From: Arabidopsis thaliana
Lineage: Eukaryota; Streptophyta; Magnoliopsida; Brassicales; Brassicaceae
NCBI RefSeq assembly: GCF_000001735.4
Contig: NC_003074.8
Coordinates: 4,402,101 to 4,466,100 of the forward strand
Direction of reading: 5' to 3'
DNA length: 64,000 bases
In this document: positions 40,601 to 52,180 of the stretch, piece by piece
Numbering within the stretch: the first letter of the stretch is position 1
Layout: every line of letters begins with the position of its first letter
The notes under the pieces: generated by a model
Databases searched by the model: none
The model's input: the letters and a program-made list of their open reading frames with translations, nothing else
What the model was told of the DNA's origin: nothing
Made by a program: the position numbers and the translations under genes

Positions 40601-42400
40601 TAATTGTTGTACACTTTTCTCAGTGTTACGCGTACCGGCGTACGTAGGCAACTTTAGGTTAAACCGTCTATCATTTTATCCATAGTATATACGTATGTAT
40701 CTCATTACATACGTATCATGTGTAAAGTTACGCGTATATGACCTCATGTTCAAACTTACTTTTCTAAGTTTTCTTCATCGTATCACTTTTTCAGTACATG
40801 CTACTAAAATATACTACTAGGATACGCAAAGGTTTTCATATGGCTTTTAAAGTACTTTAAGAAGCTTTTAACAATTAAGAACATAATGGTTTGATTAATT
40901 ATGTCAATTTTTTTTCCTTGAGATCTATCAATATTTTGACCTATCTCCGTGACCGTTTGATCACTTTTAGGTAATTGATTAACAAATAATAACTTAACAT
41001 CGTAGTCTATATATACATGTTAAGTTGTTACTTGTTACCACAAAAAAGAAAAGAAAATGCGTTGTTAATTAGGAATATCTTGTTACCACCGGTGTAACCA
41101 ATGCAGTCGTGTTTTGATTAATATCGATATATTAGCAATATTCGATTGAAGTTTGTGTTTAATATTAAATACTAAACGACGTACGAAATATGGTTATTTT
41201 GACTATACATGTTGCTGAATAATGGTGCATTCTGATTATAAGGTGTTGATATGTAAGTTTGTTAGAGGGACATATGAGGAGACAAGTCGCTATCGACCTA
41301 ATTCTTAAGAAAAAAGAGTGCATATGCATGTATTATGTGGTACTCAGTACCTCTTAATCATTATTTAAATCCTATTTCTAAGTAGATTGATCGATGTTTA
41401 CAAAAAATCTTATACCTCCATGTTTGTTGTGCTGGTTTTTTTTTTTTTTTTGTTCATATACATCCTGTTAAACTTCGTATAGCTATAGTATGGGGAGATG
41501 CTGATTAATTCGACAGTCATTTCAATGATCTTGTATGTTTTTTACTATGATACATTGACAATATATTTCACGTTAGTGTGTCGATCTTGTTACAATATAT
41601 ATTAACGTATATATGTCGATGATGAAAAATTCAAAATAAAATATTTAGAAAGACATAATGAATTATAAATTATGCAATAAAGCGTCGCCATGATTAAAAA
41701 AATGTAAATCAAAACACCCTATTTTATGCTTATTTAATTCCATAATTCTTGTTCTTATTAACCCACCAAAACACTTTTGATTGAATAGACTAGTAATCTG
41801 TTGGTCGCCACGAAAGGAAGAAGGAACTTTCATTAAATCTTAGTATATAGTATGATTGAGAAATTAATATTGATTTTTTTTGTTCTTCACAGATACGGAT
41901 AAAATGCAAAACTTTCAACGATAGTAGTATTCACCTAATTAAATTCCACGTCTGCAAATACGTCACTTTATTATACTGGCTTTGAAATTCTACTCCAGAA
42001 AATGGGTTGAGTCAAACACTATTCTTTATTTAGTTTTGGGTGACCATTTAAAAAGACTATTATAACTTGTCAGTCACGCGTTCCCGTAATTAATCAAAAC
42101 AATGTCAATCGACAAAAAAAAAAAACATTAATCCTAACAATCTTTGTATGAATACGAATATTTAAGAAAATTACTTTTTTTTTTTTGGTAAGGTTAGTAA
42201 ATTATTTATATTAGTCCACACTATCTTTAGGTATATTATTATTTATTTATGATGATATCGTTTTTTGTAATAGTATGAAGTAAAATTTGAATATAACTTT
42301 TGAGTTTTGACCTCGTATGTAAGAATATTCTGCAGCTACAAACACGTGGATGGAAATATCGACGCTTCTCTCTCTCTCTCTCTCTTGTCGCTCTGGAGTT
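34677..42400. other. Long gene-free region, about 8 kb
   Basis: No open frame here shows a recognisable domain or credible splice partners on either strand. The stretch is AT-rich with many homopolymer runs (T-runs near 37299 and 41440, A-runs near 38091 and 39387). I found no tRNA B-box and no long terminal repeats. Less AT-rich islands occur at about 38960-39340 and 39760-39900; the second contains CAACACGTGGCGA, a G-box/ABRE-like word. A perfect 11-bp hairpin is at 40689-40716. The region could hold unannotated non-coding transcripts or distant regulatory DNA for IQM2, but nothing proves it. Confidence 0.5.
40689..40716. repeat. Perfect 11-bp inverted repeat
   Basis: ATACGTATGTA at 40689-40699 is followed by a 6-base loop (TCTCAT) and its exact reverse complement TACATACGTAT at 40706-40716. 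It lies in a stretch rich in TACGTA and GCGTAC words (from about 40621). Confidence 0.8.
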
Positions 42401-42430
42401 GAACGGTAGTATTTATTATATATATATAAT
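42362..42430 (+). promoter_or_regulatory. CT-repeat and TATA region of IQM2
   Basis: A CT microsatellite (about 42366-42385) is followed by a TATATATATAATAAA stretch near 42417-42431 that probably acts as the TATA element of IQM2. A leader intron is likely at 42652-42979 (donor GAGAG/GTACTT, acceptor CTTCTCAG). Confidence 0.5.
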
Positions 42431-43001
42431 AAACTCCATTGCTGAAGAGTTTGTAATAACTTGCGATTTCTGAGCTGAAAGAAACAAAGAACAAAGAAAC
42501 CTTTTCGAAGAACCTTGGTTTTCAAGAACAGAAAGAGAATCAAAACAAGATTCAAGAAGAACTTATAATCTAAAGTTTCAATCAAGATTCCTCAAAGACC
42601 TTTTCTGCTTGAGGAATAAATCAACCAAACTGCATATCGTATATTCGAGAGGTACTTATTCATCTCCACCACCACTCATTCTTCTCTGTCTCAATAATTT
42701 CATCTTTCTGAGGATTTGTCTTGCTGTGACCCAAGTGGTTTCTATCAATCTTTTCATTTTATTTCATTAGTAGAGCTTATTGGTATTAAGTTAAAACTTC
42801 AAAATGTGTATTTTCTACTGGGTTTAAAAATACCGGAGAAAATGTGTTTCACCAAACGAATTAATAATTCCGGGATACTCTGTTTTCCAGATCCGAAATG
42901 TTCTGATTTTTACGTTTCTTTCTTCAAAACGCGTTTTGTTCTCTTTATAACAGAATCCTGATGTTTTTTCACTTCTCAGGTTCCGATTTGGGATCTGTTG
43001 A

Positions 43002-45283
43002 ATGGGTGTATCATTCTCCTGTCCGTTCGCAGAGCAAGACGACGTGGAAGCTGCTCTAGACTCTGTCACGGTTAAGTCCATAAGCTTTGGCGATGACGAC
43101 GAATGCAAAACTCCTAAGAGATCTGTTAATTTCAATGACGGTACTTTAGAGCCCACGATTTTGAAATCTATGGGATCTGGTAAAATGGTTGTTGAGAAAT
43201 CTGTTAGCTTGAAAGGGATGCAGCTAGAGAGAATGATCTCACTTAACAGGTCTGTTAAAGACAATGGCTTTGAGATTGCTAAAGAGTTCTCAGTTCTTGA
43301 TCCGAGGAATCCGAAACACGAAGCTGCTATTAAGTTGCAGAAGGTTTATAAGAGCTTTCGTACTAGACGAAAGCTCGCTGATTGCGCTGTGCTTGTTGAG
43401 CAGAGCTGGTTAGTTTGACAACTCAAAACTCTCAAAACGTTCCATTTGTAGAAACTTTTGTGTTGTGATCTGATGTTGTTGTTGTTTTGTTTCTATTCTT
43501 AGGTGGAAACTTTTGGATTTTGCTGAGTTGAAGAGAAGTTCTATATCTTTCTTTGATATTGAGAAACACGAAACCGCGATCTCAAGGTGGTCTAGAGCAA
43601 GAACTAGAGCAGCTAAAGTTGGTAAAGGTTTGTCAAAGAATGGAAAAGCTCAAAAGCTTGCTTTACAACACTGGCTTGAAGCGGTAAGTTAAACATTATT
43701 CTCATTCTGTTTTTTATTTTTGTTACAGATGTTTTGGATTGAACGTAATCTGATCTTGGTTTGGTTTAACAGATTGACCCGAGACATCGGTATGGACACA
43801 ACCTGCACTTTTACTACAACAAATGGCTCCATTGTCAGAGTAGAGAACCTTTCTTCTACTGGTAATTACTTCTCACAGACTCATTATCTCATTCCTGCAA
43901 ATTCTTTTGTCCTAAATCAAGAAACTAAAGTTATATATACGTTTGATTCAAATGTTGCAGGCTTGATATCGGCGAGGGGAAAGAGGTAAATCTTGTGGAG
44001 AAATGTCCGCGGTTGAAACTTCAACAACAGTGTATCAAATACCTTGGTCCGGTTAGTATCCATCCCTTTATCTCTTCTCATCAAGTGTATTTACGAAATT
44101 AGAACTTATTTCTTATTGTTTTCATGTTTATGTATAGATGGAAAGAAAAGCTTATGAGGTGGTTGTGGAAGACGGCAAATTCTTCTACAAGCATAGTGGA
44201 GAGATTCTTCAAACTTCTGATATGGAAGATAGTGAATCCAAATGGATTTTTGTGCTAAGCACATCGAAAGTGTTATACGTCGGGAAGAAGAAGAAGGGTA
44301 CGTTTCAACATTCAAGCTTCTTAGCTGGAGGAGCTACTGTTGCTGCAGGGAGATTAGTTGTTGAGAATGGTGTTCTTAAGGCTGTTTGGCCACATAGCGG
44401 ACATTATCAACCTACAGAAGAGAATTTCATGGACTTTCTCTCTTTCCTCCGCGAGAATGATGTCGATATCACCGATGTAAAGGTAAGAGGAAGAGATTTG
44501 ATTGAATGACTCATTCATTGTTAGTTTTTGGCTATGTTTAGGATTATGTTCTAATAAGTGTTCTTTTGCTGTTTTCAGATGAGTCCTACAGATGAAGATG
44601 AATTCTCTATTTACAAACAGAGAAGCACTCATATGAGAAACCATTCTTTAGAAGAGGATTTGGAGGCTGAGAAGACCATTTCCTTTCAAGATAAGGTTGA
44701 TCCAAGTGGAGAAGAACAAACTCTGATGAGAAATGAGTCCATCTCAAGAAAGCAAAGCGATCTCGAGACACCGGAAAAGATGGAATCATTTAGCACATTT
44801 GGCGATGAAATCCAATCCGTGGGATCGAAGTCTACAAAAGTATCTGAAGACTACGATTCAGGTGACGATGAAGAGGAAGAAGAAGAGATGTTTGAGTTAG
44901 AACAAGAATCAATGCCTTCAGAGCAAAGCTCACCTAGAGGAGAAGAAAAAGAAGAAGGAGAAACCAAGGAGAGTGAAGTAGTGAAGATAACAGAAGAATC
45001 AATCCTAAAAAGGATCAATTCAAAGAAGGAAACTAAATCTTTCCAACTTGGGAAACAACTATCATGCAAATGGACAACAGGTGCAGGACCAAGAATCGGT
45101 TGTGTAAGAGATTATCCATCAGAGCTTCAGTTTCAAGCACTGGAACAAGTGAACTTGTCTCCGAGAAGTGCTTCTGTTTCAAGACTCTGTTTCTCTTCTT
45201 CATCGCAAACGCAAACGCCTCAAATGTCACCGTTATGGCGAGGAATGTCACTACCTACAGATATCACACTCACGAATTCATAA
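43002..45283 (+). CDS. IQM2: IQ-motif calmodulin-binding protein IQM2, 605 aa
   Basis: Six exons: 43002-43408, 43503-43683, 43773-43861, 43961-44051, 44138-44482, 44579-45283. The product has one IQ motif near residue 110 ([20 protein letters not shown]), the expected Ca2+-independent calmodulin site. The conserved IQM core follows (about 130-370; [23 protein letters not shown] region, [10 protein letters not shown]). The C-terminal region is long, acidic and probably disordered, with a run of seven Glu and Asp-rich blocks. The family is plant-specific and named for its similarity to pea heavy-metal-induced protein 6A and ribosome-inactivating-like trypsin-modulated regions; its biochemical role is unsettled, and IQM1 interacts with catalase. 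The start is MGVSFSCPF, with no upstream in-frame ATG in the same exon. By order this is At3g13600. Confidence 0.93.
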
Positions 45284-46209
45284 CAGATTCACATTCATAA
45301 GTTCTTTTTTTCGATCTGATCTATTCTTTTTGCGTGAATAGAGAAGATGATGACTTAGAAATTCTTTTGTATTCTTTTTTCCCCTTTTCTTTTTACTGTA
45401 ACAGAGCAGCATTTCGTTTTTTTATTTGGTTTCTTGTTTAACAAGAAATAACAAAAGTAAAAGTGTTAGATTCTTTAGGCTTTTTGGTTTTGACAAAAGC
45501 CTGTACTAGTAGTAGTAATACACACAAGTTATTCAAGATTCTCTGATTCTCCTCCGTACATTACATTCTTTAGGCTTTACTTTTGTGGGGCTTCACGTGG
45601 GTTATTTGATCAATGGGCTTTTAAGATGCCCCATTTTACCTAGATGAAGAAAAAGGCCCGTTATATTGCTGGCCAACCATGCCTAGTCTCACGCTTCTCC
45701 ACCAACCATGCCTAGTCAGTTAGTAGTCACTAACTATTTTTTTTACAAAAGTAAACATGTAGATGATGTATGAGTAGACTATTGGATTTCTAAAATAATT
45801 GATTTATTACTAGTAGTATCAAGAACCGAAAAAAAGAAAGACTAGTATTGTTGTTATATGAACTCACCAACCAGTTCAATCCAAAAATAACCTACCAAAT
45901 CAATAGATGATTTTTGGCATTTTATTCATTTGAGTCATGACCTTCCTTAGTTAGTGCTAATTATTGCAATAAAATACATTTTATACTCAATTTAAATACT
46001 GCCCGCTTCCTCAAATTATGTTTCTCTACAACATTAATTATTATGAAAACAATGAAACGGGAATATGTGGTTGTTGAATGCATTAAACTATCTGCACATG
46101 AGTCTAAGTTTTGACCAATGTTTGATACAAATGGCATTTACAAAAATATTGGAATCAATTTCGAGAACAGAATTTAGACATGAACCATACTCCATATTAA
46201 TCACATCGT
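45284..46209. other. IQM2 3' UTR and spacer
   Basis: The first 250 bases are the likely IQM2 3' UTR. A 16-base word, CCAACCATGCCTAGTC, occurs twice in direct orientation at 45673-45688 and 45702-45717. No gene is supported. Confidence 0.5.
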
Positions 46210-46469
46210 GTAGACCATTTCTAACTCATCTTCATTTCATCTCCAAAATAAAATTTGGAGTAAAATTTCTTCCAACTCATTTTTATTTTCAATTTCAAAA
46301 TAAAAATCTCCATATACGGATATTTTTCATTTTTAATTTACAGTAAAATTTAGAAAATCTCTATTTTTGACTCTAAAATAGAGTAGAATTAGAGAAAACC
46401 TCAACTCCAAATTAAAATTACTATATTTTGAAGAAAAAAATAGAAAAATAAGTTGGAAATGCTCCTAAT
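46210..46469. mobile_element. MITE-like AT-rich palindromic element (tentative)
   Basis: The ends are imperfect inverted repeats. The left end runs TGTAGACCATTTCTAACTCA; the right end, AAGTTGGAAATGCTCCTAA, reads TTAGGAGCATTTCCAACTT on the other strand. Inside are further small palindromes such as CTCCAAAATAAAATTTGGAG. The element is about 260 bases with no coding capacity. I saw no clean target-site duplication, so the class is not assigned. Confidence 0.45.
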
Positions 46470-46704
46470 AATAATTAGCTTTTAACCTTTATCTTTCTAG
46501 TTTTAAATGTTTTTCCAAATTATTTTTGGTTGGGTTGAGATCTTTCATCCAAACAGTAAATTTTTTTATCTTTGCTAGATGTCTTTTTCACTTTGATTTC
46601 TAAGATCATCTCTAGCTATTTCAACAACCAAATATTCCCGATGAGCTAATGTACTTGCATGCACTATTTGGAAATACAACATACAATTTCACAAACAACA
46701 TCAC

Positions 46705-46785
46705 GTGGAATTGTATCACATTCCTGTTGCTGTGGAAGAGAAGTGCAAATTCTCTTCAATCTCTCTGTGGAATTGTATCACATTC
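46705..46785 (+). repeat. 19-nt direct repeat pair
   Basis: GTGGAATTGTATCACATTC occurs exactly at 46705-46723 and again at 46767-46785, 62 bases apart. It lies 560-640 bases upstream of the F6'H1 start codon and overlaps the hairpin at 46740-46838. Confidence 0.85.
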
Positions 46786-46838
46786 ATAACAAACATTGAT
46801 TTTTCAAAGATCAGGATTCCACAGGGAAATTGCACTTC
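46740..46838. repeat. Nested inverted repeat upstream of F6'H1
   Basis: Two 9-bp stems are nested. GAAGTGCAA (46740-46748) pairs with TTGCACTTC (46830-46838), and inside it CTGTGGAAT (46765-46773) pairs with ATTCCACAG (46816-46824). The inner loop is about 42 bases and the left arm bulges by about 11 bases relative to the right. Confidence 0.75.
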
Positions 46839-47347
46839 GCTTTAAGAAGACTAAAACTCGTCCCAATCCCATTAATTTGCATAAGTCGCCTCCAAAAAAT
46901 CAAACTTTGATCAAATCAAGAGTAAAATCATTAAAAAAAACAATTGGTCAACCAATAAGATTCAACTGATTAAGGTTACGTATATGTGTAATCAAATTTT
47001 CTCGTCTATGCTAAGTATAATAACAACATGTACAATTTTTTATGTATCTAAAATATCTTAGTAATAACCATATGATAGTTGACTATACTAAAACCAAATA
47101 ATTTGTTGAAAGCCAATATTAATTAATACAAATTGATATTTTTAAATTGAGGAATAAACGCGGGAAGAAGAAAAAAACAGTATAAGCATGGTGAGAGCCA
47201 TAGTGGTTGTTCGGTCATCAGCTGATTGCATTCTCCTCTTTTAAATACTGTTTCCTCTCTGTAACAAATCTTCACAACACAATCAAAATCCCTAAAGTCT
47301 CAATCTTTAAGCAAATAAACAAAAAAGCTCCTATCTTTTTTATTCCA
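46839..47347. other. Proximal promoter and leader of F6'H1
   Basis: AT-rich. TTTTAAATACTG near 47238-47249 is a plausible TATA element about 100 bases before the start codon. No other gene was seen. Confidence 0.5.
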
Positions 47348-48516
47348 ATGGCTCCAACACTCTTGACAACCCAATTCTCAAATCCAGCTGAAGTAACCGA
47401 CTTTGTAGTCTACAAAGGAAATGGTGTTAAGGGTTTATCAGAAACAGGAATCAAAGCTCTTCCAGAACAATACATTCAGCCACTTGAAGAACGACTCATC
47501 AACAAATTCGTCAACGAAACAGATGAAGCCATTCCAGTTATCGATATGTCGAACCCTGATGAGGACAGAGTCGCTGAAGCTGTTTGTGATGCTGCTGAGA
47601 AATGGGGGTTCTTTCAAGTGATCAATCATGGAGTTCCTTTGGAAGTTCTTGATGACGTCAAGGCTGCGACTCACAAGTTCTTCAATCTCCCTGTTGAAGA
47701 GAAGCGCAAGTTCACTAAAGAGAATTCGCTGTCGACGACTGTTAGGTTTGGGACGAGTTTTAGTCCTCTTGCAGAGCAAGCGCTTGAGTGGAAAGATTAT
47801 CTCAGCCTCTTCTTTGTCTCTGAAGCTGAAGCTGAACAGTTCTGGCCTGATATCTGCAGGTAAGTTTCACATTCATGATTTCAAAATCAAATCTTTCTTC
47901 TGTTGTACTCGTTGACTTTATCAAGATTATTTGGTTTTGCAGGAATGAAACGTTAGAGTACATTAACAAGTCAAAGAAGATGGTGAGGAGGCTTCTAGAG
48001 TATTTGGGAAAGAATCTCAATGTTAAAGAGCTTGACGAGACGAAAGAATCACTCTTTATGGGCTCGATTCGAGTCAACCTTAACTACTACCCCATCTGCC
48101 CTAATCCGGACCTAACAGTTGGTGTTGGTCGCCACTCAGACGTCTCTTCTCTCACCATTCTCTTACAAGACCAGATCGGTGGTCTACACGTGCGTTCTCT
48201 GGCTTCAGGGAACTGGGTTCACGTGCCTCCGGTTGCTGGATCTTTTGTGATCAACATCGGAGATGCGATGCAGATCATGAGCAATGGTCTGTACAAGAGC
48301 GTGGAGCATCGTGTCTTAGCCAATGGTTACAATAATAGAATCTCTGTTCCTATCTTTGTGAACCCAAAACCAGAGTCAGTTATTGGTCCTCTACCTGAGG
48401 TGATTGCAAACGGAGAGGAACCGATTTACAGAGACGTCCTGTACTCTGATTACGTCAAGTATTTCTTCAGGAAGGCACACGATGGAAAGAAAACCGTCGA
48501 TTACGCCAAGATCTGA
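47348..48516 (+). CDS. F6'H1: Feruloyl-CoA 6'-hydroxylase 1 (2OG-Fe(II) dioxygenase), 361 aa
   Basis: Two exons, 47348-47859 and 47943-48516, joined inside an Arg codon. The product has the plant DIOX_N domain (about 60-165) and the 2OG-Fe(II) oxygenase domain (about 210-312). The iron triad is visible as His235 and Asp237 (GRHSDVSS) and His293 (VEHRVL), and the 2-oxoglutarate pair as Arg303 and Ser305 (NRISV). It ortho-hydroxylates feruloyl-CoA, the committed step to scopoletin and scopolin, the coumarins that roots secrete under iron deficiency. It acts in the cytosol. The open frame reaches 47 codons further upstream, but [10 protein letters not shown] is the conserved start and lies just after the leader. 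Expression is known to respond to iron supply; I cannot name a matching element with certainty. By order this is At3g13610. Confidence 0.96.
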
Positions 48517-48803
48517 TCATAAATAACCTCAAGGAGTTCGATTTCTTTTTTTTTTTTTGGTTTTGTTTCCTGTTTGTGTTGTGTTAGTGAATAAAAGAAG
48601 AGAGAAGAGAGACATATGTGATGTCTTCTTGAACCAGTTTCTCTGTTCAGAATTGTGTTGTATAAATTGCTATCATTGATCAATACAGTTTCTCTTTTAT
48701 CAGACTAAAATGTTACAGAAGCAAGGAACTTACATTGAATTGAAAAACCTGTCTCAGGTTGATAATATCCTCTGTTTTGGTAAGATCCTCTGTTTAACTC
48801 TTA

Positions 48804-50456
48804 TCATGAATTGTGATCATCGACTTTGGGATGTTCTCCGTTGACATTGTTGTCAAGATCATCGATAACTTCGTTGAATTCGAAGATCTTCGTCTTTCTG
48901 AAGTAGTTGATCAAGAAGTACCAACCGATTGCTCCTATGGTCATTACACCGCAAATAAGGTACACAATCTTAGTAGCAAACACTAAAATCAGCACTAGAA
49001 ACGCCGAAGGTATCAAGCACATAACCACCAGCCCCGGTATTTTCAGCGGAACTCGGTAAGGTCTCTTTAGCTGAGGTAGTTTTCTTCTTAACCAAATGAA
49101 AGATGCAAACTCTAGAAACATCCCTAGAGTGTACAAGAAATTCGCCGAGGATATGATGTCTGTGAAGTTCATGTACGATAACCCGAGCGACATGAGAGCT
49201 GAGATTAGAATCCCGACCCAAGGAGTGTTGAACCATTTCGACCGTACCCCAAAGAATTTAGGCAAGAACCCTAATTCCGCCATCCCCTCCAGCTGATAAG
49301 CACTACTGCTTAACTGAGCTTCGAAAAGTCCAATGCTCGATAAGACAGCACCAATCTCAATCCATATTTTCAACCATTTCCCTGCAATCATCTCAGCTGC
49401 TTCTGCGTGAAACCCGTTTTCCCATCTGCTCTGATCTACCGAGACCGCACCCGTGACAGCGAAAAGAGGAATCAAGTAAGCTACACAAGTGAAGATCACA
49501 GCGATAAGAAGCGCCAAAGGGAACGTCTTTTGAGGCTCGTCCACTTCCCCTGCAAGAGTACTGACATTGTCCCAGAAATTCAAGTTCCAGAAGAGTGTGT
49601 TGAAGTAGAGATTCCAATCCTTTTTCTTGGTTCCTAAACTACCCCAACGGTGAGGTTTGATCTTAGGGATAGCCATAGCCGACATGACAAGGAAAGGCGA
49701 GAGAGACACCAGACCGAGCACAACAGCTGCGTAACCTACAATGGCTAAGCCAGTATAGTTTAAGAAAGACAAGACCACCGTCGAGGCGAATATGCAGACA
49801 TTTCGAGGCCATCCGGATTCAAGAACAGGGAAGAGCTTATCCAAGTAAGTGACACAGAGAACAGGAAACGAAGCAACGTTAATCACCCCACTAAGGAACT
49901 TCAACGAACCCATCATTGAGCCCACGAAAGAGCCAAATGCTCGATGCGCCCATATCACAAACCCTCCGTTGCCTAATACACCAAAATCATGAATTTTGAA
50001 ATCAAATCAGAAAAGTTTCAGGCTTTGATCCAAATTACAACCCTAATTCTTGAAGAAAGTGTAACAAATCAGAAAGTAGCTTCCTTCCACTAAAATCTCT
50101 AATAGATAAGCAGTGGTGTTCTTAGTGATGTCGTCTACACATATAAAGTTACGATCTTTGTGTGATTTGGATTTGAATTGAGAAATACCTGGAAACGCAG
50201 TGGAGAGCTCTGCAGTGATTAGGGCTTCAGGGATACTCCAAATGAAAGGGAAGATAAGGAAACCGAGAATCGCTAAAAGCGGTCCAGCCGCTTGAACCGC
50301 CGGTTCTTCACCAAATGGACCACCAGCGACCTCAAAGTAAATAAGGAAAACCAAAGGGATTAAAGTCAGTTTCTTTGCGGTTGCTTTCTTCCCGCTGGAT
50401 TCGGCTGTTGTTACTGGGAGCTCGTGGCTCGATTTCGATGCCTCTGAGATTGCCAT
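48804..50456 (-). CDS. PUT4: Polyamine/amino-acid (LAT/PHS family) transporter, 478 aa
   Basis: Two exons, 50456-50189 and 49972-48804. The product is an APC-superfamily carrier with about 12 membrane helices. It opens with a polar N-terminal tail (about 1-28) and the family-typical helix-1 region [20 protein letters not shown]. The conserved [21 protein letters not shown] stretch and the C-terminal helix pair before an acidic tail ([19 protein letters not shown]) also fit the plant polyamine-uptake group. It should move polyamines, and possibly paraquat, across a membrane. Its convergent partner F6'H1 ends 288 bases away. A minus-strand TTTATATAC stretch about 50 bases upstream of the ATG may be the TATA element. 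By order this is At3g13620; the PUT4 number is from memory. Confidence 0.92.
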
Positions 50457-51504
50457 TTTTGTGTTTTGTTTTGTTTTTACCTGAGATAGTGGAAGAGATT
50501 GAGAATGTATATAAAGGATGATGTTGAAGGTTGTTTCATTGAGAAACGTGGAAGTAATGGGTTGGTCGTATCAGAACAGAATCTTTCTTTTTTTTTTTTT
50601 TTTTTTTTGTGTGTGTTCTGATTTGGTTTTATCAGAACAGAATCTTTGCAGAAGATTTGGAGCCATTAGATTTCAATGTGTTGTTGATGGTATCCTTTTG
50701 ATTATTTATTAGTCAATGTATTATGATTTTAGTATTTGGTTTTTTTCTATATAAATTTCTGTCTTTTTATGGAGTGATGATAATTCAATACTCCTTACCT
50801 ATGGACAGTAAGAGATTAAATAGAGGTCAAACAAACAAAAAGAAAAAAAGAGAAAGAAACTAAAAGAAAGGATTAGAGTTCTTTAGCCTACTTGGACTTG
50901 GATTAGTCTTTAAATATCTTAATTGTGCAAAACATGTTCCACTTTATAAACATTTTAAAAGAAACCCAAAATTTCTATACAGAAATATTTTCTTTAATTT
51001 GGGCGGTATTGGATTTTTTGCATAATCTACTAACAGCCCATCAAGCTATTTTAATGGAAGATAAGTTGACGGTTTTCGATTCAATGTAATCTCTTCTAGA
51101 TAACATTAAAAGATATTGTATAGTACTATTTTTATTGTCAATGATCCATTTTTTAGCGTTAGCACGAATTGCAACGGGGGATATTGTTCGGTACGATGAT
51201 TGGCTACGAATGAGTTAGAGAATCTGAATTGAAAAGTTTTTCTAGTACTTTGGTTTTGGAGAACTTGGTGGAATAATTCTCTTGTACTTTGGTTTATACT
51301 AGCTAATGCATAAATAAAATACTTGAATTTGGTGATTTTAGGGGATGTATTACTATACTAGTATTTAAGACTCAAACAATCCCTTTGATAAAGTTATGAT
51401 GACGATATGGTATGTTATTTCCTGATAAATTACTTGAAATTCCAAATTTAAAGCATCAAACATTAGAGGAGAACATACTCATTCTTTTTTTTTTTTAGTG
51501 TCAT
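50457..51504. other. Promoter of PUT4 and AT-rich spacer
   Basis: An 18-base word, TATCAGAACAGAATCTTT, occurs twice (50569-50586 and 50630-50647), with a long T-run between the copies. The rest is AT-rich with homopolymer T-runs near 51485 and 51533. No gene is supported. Confidence 0.5.
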
Positions 51505-52005
51505 GAGTCCATCCATGGAACTCGAACATACATTTTTTTTTTTTTTGTCAGTCAGATTCTTTCTCTATATGTCGTTCACATCATTTTCCCTAATTTCAAA
51601 CCCTCATTGAGGAAACATATATAACTTTGTTAAACCATTTTTTCCATTTACAAAGAAAGACAAAAATTGTAGTTACAAAACCCATTAGGAAAAAATGATT
51701 TAGCGTGTGCTTTATTTAATGTTACCCCCACTTTACTTACCCCAGTCATTACCTTCCTTTCGTTTTTACATTTTCACTTTTGTCATCGATTAGTGTTAGT
51801 TTTCCAAAAGATTGGTCAATTCTTTATTATAGCAAACTATCTTTGCAGAACTTTAAACGAAATTACATAGCTGCCAAAAGACATTATACCCATGCATGGT
51901 CATCAAACATTCATAATTTATTCAAACATTTACTATTCTTAAGGAATCATATTCATTGTCACATACAATTCCTCTATTAGCCAAATTCATTTGATCAAAT
52001 AACTA
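51505..52005 (+). repeat. Diverged direct repeat flanking the F-box locus, left copy
   Basis: This stretch matches about 54200-54775 in the same orientation. Nearly shared words include GTCAGTCAGATTCTTTCTCT, ACCCTCATTGAGGAAACAT, GATTTAGCGTGTGCTTTA and ACGAAATTACATAGCTGCC. Identity looks to be around 80-85% with small indels; the right copy has some 90 extra bases near its start. No coding region is inside. Confidence 0.85.
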
Positions 52006-52180
52006 GTTGTGATGACAAATCAAGAATTCTTCCTACATTCTCTTAAAGTATCTCTCTAGTTCCACATGAACTCTCCTACATTTACCACATAGTATGATTC
52101 AACCAGAAAAAGGACTAATTAATCATCGCTTTCTTTCCTTGTGTCTGGTTGGTTGATTTGGAGCGGCACTAAGCTTGGAA

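Noticed and set aside
43002-45283. IQM2 as a toxin- or enzyme-type gene because of old family naming
   Set aside because: Only the IQ motif and plant IQM core are visible; no catalytic motif supports an enzymatic or toxic role.
51505-51530. tRNA-like B-box near GGAACTCGAAC, suggesting a SINE
   Set aside because: The match is partial, no A-box lies at the right distance, and no cloverleaf can be drawn.
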